Of a stretch of DNA of 64,000 nucleotides, positions 59,701 through 64,000 are shown piece by piece (positions within the stretch are counted from its first letter, which is position 1; the number at the start of each line of letters is the position of its first letter). The stretch covers positions 48,283 through 112,282 of the forward strand of contig CAYZTT010000001.1 of the NCBI GenBank assembly GCA_964481835.1, in the 5' to 3' direction. The position numbers and the translations under genes are program-made. The notes under the pieces are model-generated. The model was given only the letters and a program-made list of their open reading frames with translations. It was not told where the DNA came from and ran no database searches. The stretch comes from JABIBT01 sp964481835 (lineage in GTDB: Archaea; Nanobdellota; Nanobdellia; SCGC-AAA011-G17; PNOQ01).

Positions 59701-61924
59701 GGCACATGGGGGTCATCATCCACAACCATACAAATCCCAATGAGTTGGTTGAGAGAGGGGATTCTCATACTAATGTGTGGGGGGTTGATGTGGAGAATGG
59801 TATTGGGTATATTGCCACTGGGGATGATATGGGGGGCCCACATTTTACAATAGAAGATTTTAGCGATCCCGATAATCCTGCTACTTTAGGGGATATTAAT
59901 AGGCTTGATTATGGCCCTGCCAGTAGTATAATATATGAAGATGGAATTGCTTACGTTACTATGGGAGGGGGAGTAGCGACAATTGATGTTAGTGATACAA
60001 CCAATCCAAGTGTTTTAAATCAAATTCCTGCAGGCAGTCAGGGAAGGGGCATATCTAAGAAGGATAATTTGCTTGCAGGGTCTTATAGGACTACAGGAGT
60101 ATATATGTGGGATGTTTCTGATCCAGAAAATATTATTCAGTTATATAATTACGCACCAGGAGGACAGTTTATGGATGTTGAATTTTACGATAATTACTTG
60201 TTAGCTTTTGCCTCGAGCCAAGGAATCCATGTTCTGGACATAACTGATCCTCAAGATCCAACATATGTTGGAATAATGGATACTGGGATTGGATGTAATC
60301 ATAATTGTGTGAATACCTTGTATGGAGATGGAAATACTTTGCTGGTTGCTAGGAGGACATCGGGAGTTAGTGCTTACACTCTTAACTCTGGGGATATATT
60401 AAATCCTACTCATTTGGATGATTACGATACTGCTTCTGACGCATTTGCTGTTGCCAAGGAAGGGGATAAAGTCTATGTTGCAGATAGGTGGGGAATAACA
60501 GCCTTACAATTAGGACAAGAGGCCCAACCAGAGTGCCAGGCAGATGGAGATTGTAATGATGGTGTAAGTTGTACGGTCGATAGTTGTGTTGCCGAGAATT
60601 GCGTTTATGCCCCGGATGATTCTGTTTGTGATAATGGCCAGTGGTGTGATGGAACAGAAACTTGTGATGTACTAAATGNNNNNNNNNNNNNNNNNNNNNN
60701 NNNNNNNNNNNNNNNNNNNNNNNNNNNNNNNNNNNNNNNNNNNNNNNNNNNNNNNNNNNNNNNNNNNNNNNNNNNNNNGTTTGTGATAATGGCCAGTGGT
60801 GTGATGGAACAGAAACTTGTGATGTACTAAATGATTGCCAGGCAGGGATAGATGTAGATTGTTCTGATTTGTATGATTGTACAGATGATTCCTGTAATGA
60901 TATTTTAGATACTTGTGATAACATCCCTAATGATGATAATTGTATTTTCCCAGAGATTTGTAATCCGATATACTTCCCACAAGGAACTGGATGTGGAGAG
61001 GTACTAGAATGTACTGGACAGGACGATGGGACTCCTTGTGATGATGGAAGTTATTGTAATGGTCCTGATGAGTGTGTTCAGGAAACTTGTACCAATGCAG
61101 GTCCCGCAGTTGATTGTGGTGATGGAGTTTCGTGTACAGTAGATTCTTGTAATGAAGGAACAGAATCTTGTGATAATCTCCCGGATGATGATGTTTGTGA
61201 TGATGGCTTATGGTGTGTTGTTGGAGAGTTTTGTGACGCACAACTAGATTGCCAAGCGGGTTCAGTAAGAGATTGCTCTGACGATCTGGATTGTAGTATC
61301 GACAGTTGTGATGATACTAATGATGAATGCACATATGACTACTCTGGTTGCCCCTCTGACTTTATATTGAACCTGCAGGTGGGGGAATGGAACTATGTTT
61401 CGATACCCATAGACATGGATAATAATGAAATTGAGCAATTGGGGGCCAGCATGGTATTGACCTATGATACCTTTAGTGAATCTTGGGAGATGAACTTTGG
61501 ACCATTTGAGCAGATAACCGCCTTGGAGCCACTGAAAGGGTATATAGTAATGGTTTCCGAAGATAAAACTATAGAATTTTCGGGAGGGAGTATTAACACA
61601 GCCCCCCTAGAAAATGATATGTGGAATTTAATTGGTGTAAATGAAAGTGGATTGATTGAAGACCATTATCCTGGGGCAGGAACAATTTTAGTTTATGAAT
61701 GGGATAGTGCCCTAGAAGAGTTAGTCTTAGTCGATCCAATTACAGAACTGCAACCGGGGGTGGGATATTGGATTGGCGTTGGTGATGTAGAATCTCCACC
61801 TGATGAAAAGGCAGATAGTAGTGCTGCAAGTAAATTAATTAAAGGGCTAGTTAGAATCTTTGGTTATTTTGTTTTAGATACTGTCTTACCTAGCGGGAAT
61901 TTATTGATTAGTGGTTTTAGCTAA
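53778..61924 (+). CDS. Giant multidomain surface protein with polysaccharide-lyase-like region
   Basis: The frame runs from 53778 into the 100-N gap and resumes after it; collapsing the gap with the 55-bp duplicated flank gives one frame of 2,663 aa. Domains by rough residue: N-terminal TM (9-27); alginate-lyase-like helical region starting HPRIWLTEDRLTRLR (about 98-480); heparinase II/III-like beta region with DQGDFVIFRNGQ and VAHNTLRI (about 550-900); Cys motif (about 1075-1110); fibronectin III (about 1230-1315); DNRLRE-type domain (about 1320-1535); LVIVD beta-propeller repeats (about 1615-2245); Cys-rich repeats across the gap (2250-2500); a C-terminal WNLI/GYWI domain. Probably binds or cleaves extracellular polysaccharide. 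The catalytic site cannot be confirmed. Confidence 0.78.
60624..60678 (+). repeat. Left copy of 55-bp duplication at assembly gap
   Basis: Identical over 55 bp to 60779-60833, abutting the gap. The exact 55-base identity matches a common assembler overlap length, so it is likely a contig-end overlap rather than a biological repeat. Confidence 0.9.
60679..60778. other. 100-N assembly gap
   Basis: Exactly 100 N, an arbitrary scaffold spacer. It lies in the Cys-rich repeat part of the giant surface protein. The true length is unknown and may be zero or even negative (overlap). Confidence 0.95.
60779..60833 (+). repeat. Right copy of 55-bp duplication at assembly gap
   Basis: Second copy of the flank at 60624-60678. 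It codes V-C-D-N-G-Q-W-C-D-G in the same reading sense as the left copy. Confidence 0.9.
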
Positions 61925-62059
61925 TCTTCTATATTTTCCGTATTTATCTTCTGGGGAAAATTTGGCCGGCCTGGGATTTACAGTTTTTATTTTACATTTA
62001 GAACAGGTTTCTTTTAAAGTGTAAGAAGAACATTTTGGACATTTCATTATCTTTTTCAT
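61901..62059 (-). CDS. nop10: H/ACA RNP protein Nop10
   Basis: 52 aa. MKKIMKCPKC, then a second C-S-K-C pair (zinc ribbon) and the diagnostic NPRPAKFSPEDKYGKYRR segment identify Nop10, a subunit of the H/ACA pseudouridine synthase complex that binds Cbf5 and guide RNA. It is the last gene of the gins-rpl44e-rps27e-aif2a block, with its ATG overlapping the aIF2-alpha stop by 4 bp. Its 3' end overlaps the convergent giant surface gene by 24 bp. Confidence 0.95.
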   Translation of the reverse strand: MKKIMKCPKCSSYTLKETCSKCKIKTVNPRPAKFSPEDKYGKYRRLAKTTNQ

Positions 62060-62829
62060 TTTAATCTTGAGAATGAGATCTCTCCACCAGCTTCTTCAGC
62101 CAATGTTTTTGCATCTTCATTTAATTGCATCAATATCCCTTCTGCGGTTTTATAATCAGAGGCTTTGATGGATATCTTATATTTGGGTGCACTGATATAT
62201 ACTATTTTTATTTCCCCTTTTTGTAACTTTGCCAATATTTTTTTGACTACCTCTATTCCATTTGGCTTATTTACTGATAGTTCCATTACTTCCTTTACTT
62301 CTATTTCGGGGACTTTTATTTTTTCTTCTATCTTTTTATTGAGAATCTCTGATAATTTTTTTGGAATCTTTAAGGTGGTTAATCTCTCGGGGTCCAATAG
62401 TAAATTTTCAAAGGCATTGTTTAAAGAACCATATTCTTCTATTAATTTACTTCCTACATCTTTGTACATTTGTTTTAGATCTTTGTTTAATTCTTTTCCA
62501 ACGTGTTCTAAAATCTTTTCTGATTTCTGTTCTTGTTTGAATTCTTTTGATTTATTTATTTTCTGAGTTGTGTTAACCCTTCTCAAGGATAAATCTATGT
62601 GTCCCTTTACTTTGTCAATCTTTAGTATCTTACAAACTATCTGTTTTCCTTCTTTTACATAATCCCTTATGTTTCTAATTCTTCCGGGGGAAACTTCTGA
62701 AATGTGAAGCATGCCTTCTAGGGTTTTATATTCATCTATCGTTGCGAAAACAGAGTGATAAAGAATTTTTTTAACAGTACAAAGAACTATTTCTCCTTCT
62801 TCAGGCATACCTTTTTTCTTATAGAACAT
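62056..62829 (-). CDS. eif2a: Translation initiation factor aIF2 alpha
   Basis: 257 aa. An S1 domain at about 8-85 (EGEIVLCTVKKILYHSVFATIDEY, LHISEVSPGRIRNIRDYV) with the conserved Ser region, a helical middle domain (about 90-175) and a C-terminal alpha/beta domain (about 180-257). Forms the aIF2 heterotrimer that delivers initiator tRNA. Overlaps nop10 by 4 bp and follows rps27e by 1 bp. This gene order is a standard archaeal translation block. Confidence 0.96.
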   Translation of the reverse strand: MFYKKKGMPEEGEIVLCTVKKILYHSVFATIDEYKTLEGMLHISEVSPGRIRNIRDYVKEGKQIVCKILKIDKVKGHIDLSLRRVNTTQKINKSKEFKQEQKSEKILEHVGKELNKDLKQMYKDVGSKLIEEYGSLNNAFENLLLDPERLTTLKIPKKLSEILNKKIEEKIKVPEIEVKEVMELSVNKPNGIEVVKKILAKLQKGEIKIVYISAPKYKISIKASDYKTAEGILMQLNEDAKTLAEEAGGEISFSRLK

Positions 62830-62830
62830 T

Positions 62831-63004
62831 TTATTCTAGAATTTCTAGAACAGTAGTTTTTATTTCAGCTTTTCCACCCTTTGGATTTGCCAATATCTCA
62901 CCACAGACTAGACATTTAACTTGAGTAGAAGCTTTTTCAAATATTATTTGCTCGTTCTTGCATTTGTTGCATCTGATTTTTATGAATTTTGATTTTGGTT
63001 CCAT
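62831..63004 (-). CDS. rps27e: Ribosomal protein S27e
   Basis: 57 aa from ATG 63002-63004; the extension to 63064 lies within the L44e gene. A C4 zinc ribbon: C-N-K-C and C-L-V-C pairs (about 12-15 and 31-34), the last part of the core being VKCLVCGEIL. Component of the small ribosomal subunit. 1 bp before aif2a and 2 bp after rpl44e, so one transcript. Confidence 0.95.
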   Translation of the reverse strand: MEPKSKFIKIRCNKCKNEQIIFEKASTQVKCLVCGEILANPKGGKAEIKTTVLEILE

Positions 63005-63006
63005 TT

Positions 63007-63318
63007 TTATACGAATTCTACCTTTTTTGTTCTTCTTTGTTGCAATAATCGTGAGGTGCCACATTCAGAGCATGTTAATTTAAGGGCTAGTTTCTTACTT
63101 GTTTTTGCACCTGCCCTTTTCCATTTACTAACTGCAGGTCTTGAGCCATAGTTTCCGAGGTTTCCATAGCCTGTACCAAGGCCTCTTTTTTTAGCTCTAG
63201 TGATTGAACCTCTCTTTAAGGCCCCCCTGTTACCAGTGGTTTTATTATGAGTGGATTTATGCTCTTTGTGAGATTTACACTTCTTACAATAAATATTTCT
63301 TGTTTTAGGCGTTTTCAT
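63007..63318 (-). CDS. rpl44e: Ribosomal protein L44e
   Basis: 103 aa. Two Cys pairs (Y-C-K-K-C near the start, T-C-S-E-C near the end) form the zinc ribbon, with a basic centre (KKRGLGTGYGNLGNYG). Large-subunit protein. Overlaps the gins gene by 14 bp. Length is normal. Confidence 0.96.
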   Translation of the reverse strand: MKTPKTRNIYCKKCKSHKEHKSTHNKTTGNRGALKRGSITRAKKRGLGTGYGNLGNYGSRPAVSKWKRAGAKTSKKLALKLTCSECGTSRLLQQRRTKKVEFV

Positions 63319-63955
63319 TTGCTTCTTCTACCTGTTTTTTATCTATAAGCAGTTCAGCGATATCGGTTGGCAATGCAGCCACATCCCCCTTTTGATAGGG
63401 GCCATAATGGTTTAAATCGGTACCAACAAACTTTGACATCTCTTGTCTAAATTTTACCTGCTTGGTATTAATTGTAGGTTTTTCATCCTTTTTTAAGCCT
63501 TTTGGTTCGTTTTCTTTTATTTCCTCTTGATAATTGCCATTTGAGACTTTTCCTTGCACAATATTATGTAGGACGTCTTCCCGAAACTCATTAAGACTAT
63601 TTATCAATGAATCATAAGTTCCTTTTTCTGAATTTAACATTAGGGATTTATCTTTTGTAGCCACTTTTGATCGGGAATTCATGAGGGCCAATTGTAATAT
63701 CTTAGATTCTCTCTTTTCATATAGTTCTTTGACTATTTTTTGTATATTTTCTATCTGTTTCCTAGTTTTTTGAACTTCAATAGTTGTGAAGATTGAATCT
63801 TTTTGCTCTTGAGATAGTAGGATTTCTTGTTTATCTTTGATGTATTTGGCCAATTTCTCGTAAAAGAAAGGATCTAGTTCTTGAAGCTCTGCCCTATTTT
63901 TCTCCCTCCTTAGCATATCATATAGAGTTTCATATGTGATTGTTATCTCTGTCAT
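63305..63955 (-). CDS. gins51: GINS complex subunit (Gins51-type)
   Basis: 216 aa. An N-terminal helical A-domain (about 1-130) is followed by a small C-terminal B-domain containing the F-V-G-T-D-L-N-H-Y-G-P-Y-Q-K-G-D-V-A-A-L-P-x-D-I-A-E-L-L-I block (about 173-205). The A-then-B order identifies the Sld5/Psf1-type subunit. It links MCM helicase to primase and polymerase at the fork. First gene of the translation block on this strand. A promoter is probably in the 45 bp to the window edge but was not resolved. Confidence 0.9.
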   Translation of the reverse strand: MTEITITYETLYDMLRREKNRAELQELDPFFYEKLAKYIKDKQEILLSQEQKDSIFTTIEVQKTRKQIENIQKIVKELYEKRESKILQLALMNSRSKVATKDKSLMLNSEKGTYDSLINSLNEFREDVLHNIVQGKVSNGNYQEEIKENEPKGLKKDEKPTINTKQVKFRQEMSKFVGTDLNHYGPYQKGDVAALPTDIAELLIDKKQVEEANENA

Positions 63956-64000
63956 ATTTTAGTGAAAAGAATAAGTTATTTATTAAGGTTATTGTAATGG

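Noticed and set aside
60679..60833. True frameshift or two separate genes at the giant protein
   Set aside because: The apparent shift is caused by 155 inserted bases (100 N plus the duplicated 55-mer); collapsing them restores the frame.
1..64000. tRNA, rRNA or riboswitch genes
   Set aside because: No tRNA-like cloverleaf, rRNA core or known aptamer was recognised in any intergenic stretch; C/D and H/ACA guide RNAs cannot be excluded by eye.

Overview
The window is a low-GC archaeal chromosome segment. The archaeal calls rest on PolD (DP1 and DP2), Orc1/Cdc6, archaeal LonB, PAN, Hef, RadA, aEF1B, aIF2-alpha, S27e, L44e, Nop10, GINS, and archaeal TATA boxes about 25 nt before many start codons. 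Short intergenic spaces, many tiny membrane proteins, pilin-like proteins with a K/R-G processing motif and a giant surface protein suggest a DPANN lineage of the Woesearchaeota/Pacearchaeota kind. That placement is inference. No rRNA, tRNA or CRISPR array was recognised.

1-5.3 kb is an accessory-looking block: an RNase H-like protein, a XerA-type recombinase with a dif-like site just upstream, a tandem pair of unknown paralogs, and two coiled-coil/helix-turn-helix regulators whose linker codons carry short DNA repeats. 5.3-12.2 kb is mostly minus strand: a membrane JAMM protease, an EamA transporter, ArgRS, LonB and a PRC-barrel protein; Nth is divergent on plus. 12.2-12.7 kb looks like oriC, with an AT-rich core flanked by ORB-like elements, followed by the plus-strand operon orc1/cdc6-DP1-DP2 (12.7-18.9 kb). 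Genes on both sides mostly point away from the origin.

19-28 kb holds a TctA-like permease, a membrane OB-fold protein, PAN, a 34-aa membrane microprotein coupled to ThpR, an M64-like surface protease, Hef, a degenerate site-2-protease-like protein, TraB and a second PRC-barrel protein.

28-40.3 kb is the most distinctive system. It has three paralogous polytopic membrane proteins, two coiled-coil proteins, a long FlaI/TadA-like ATPase, a large FlaJ/TadC-like membrane platform, then eleven consecutive small single-TM proteins, most with type IV pilin-like processing motifs and three of only 38-54 residues. A prepilin peptidase lies at 46.0-46.9 kb. This looks like a divergent type IV filament or secretion machine.

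40.3-46 kb mixes genome maintenance and housekeeping: RPA, a DUF457-type hydrolase, a cold-shock protein, a membrane cyclophilin, a Cys-rich reading frame broken by an in-frame TAG, a small ssDNA-binding-like protein with RadA, thymidine kinase, and a zinc-ribbon protein with aEF1B. 47.4-61.9 kb encodes the cell surface: anchored beta-sandwich proteins, two lipoproteins, a Cys-rich surface protein and a giant multidomain protein (about 2,663 aa once an assembly gap is collapsed) with a heparinase/alginate-lyase-like region. The end is the minus-strand block gins-rpl44e-rps27e-aif2a-nop10.
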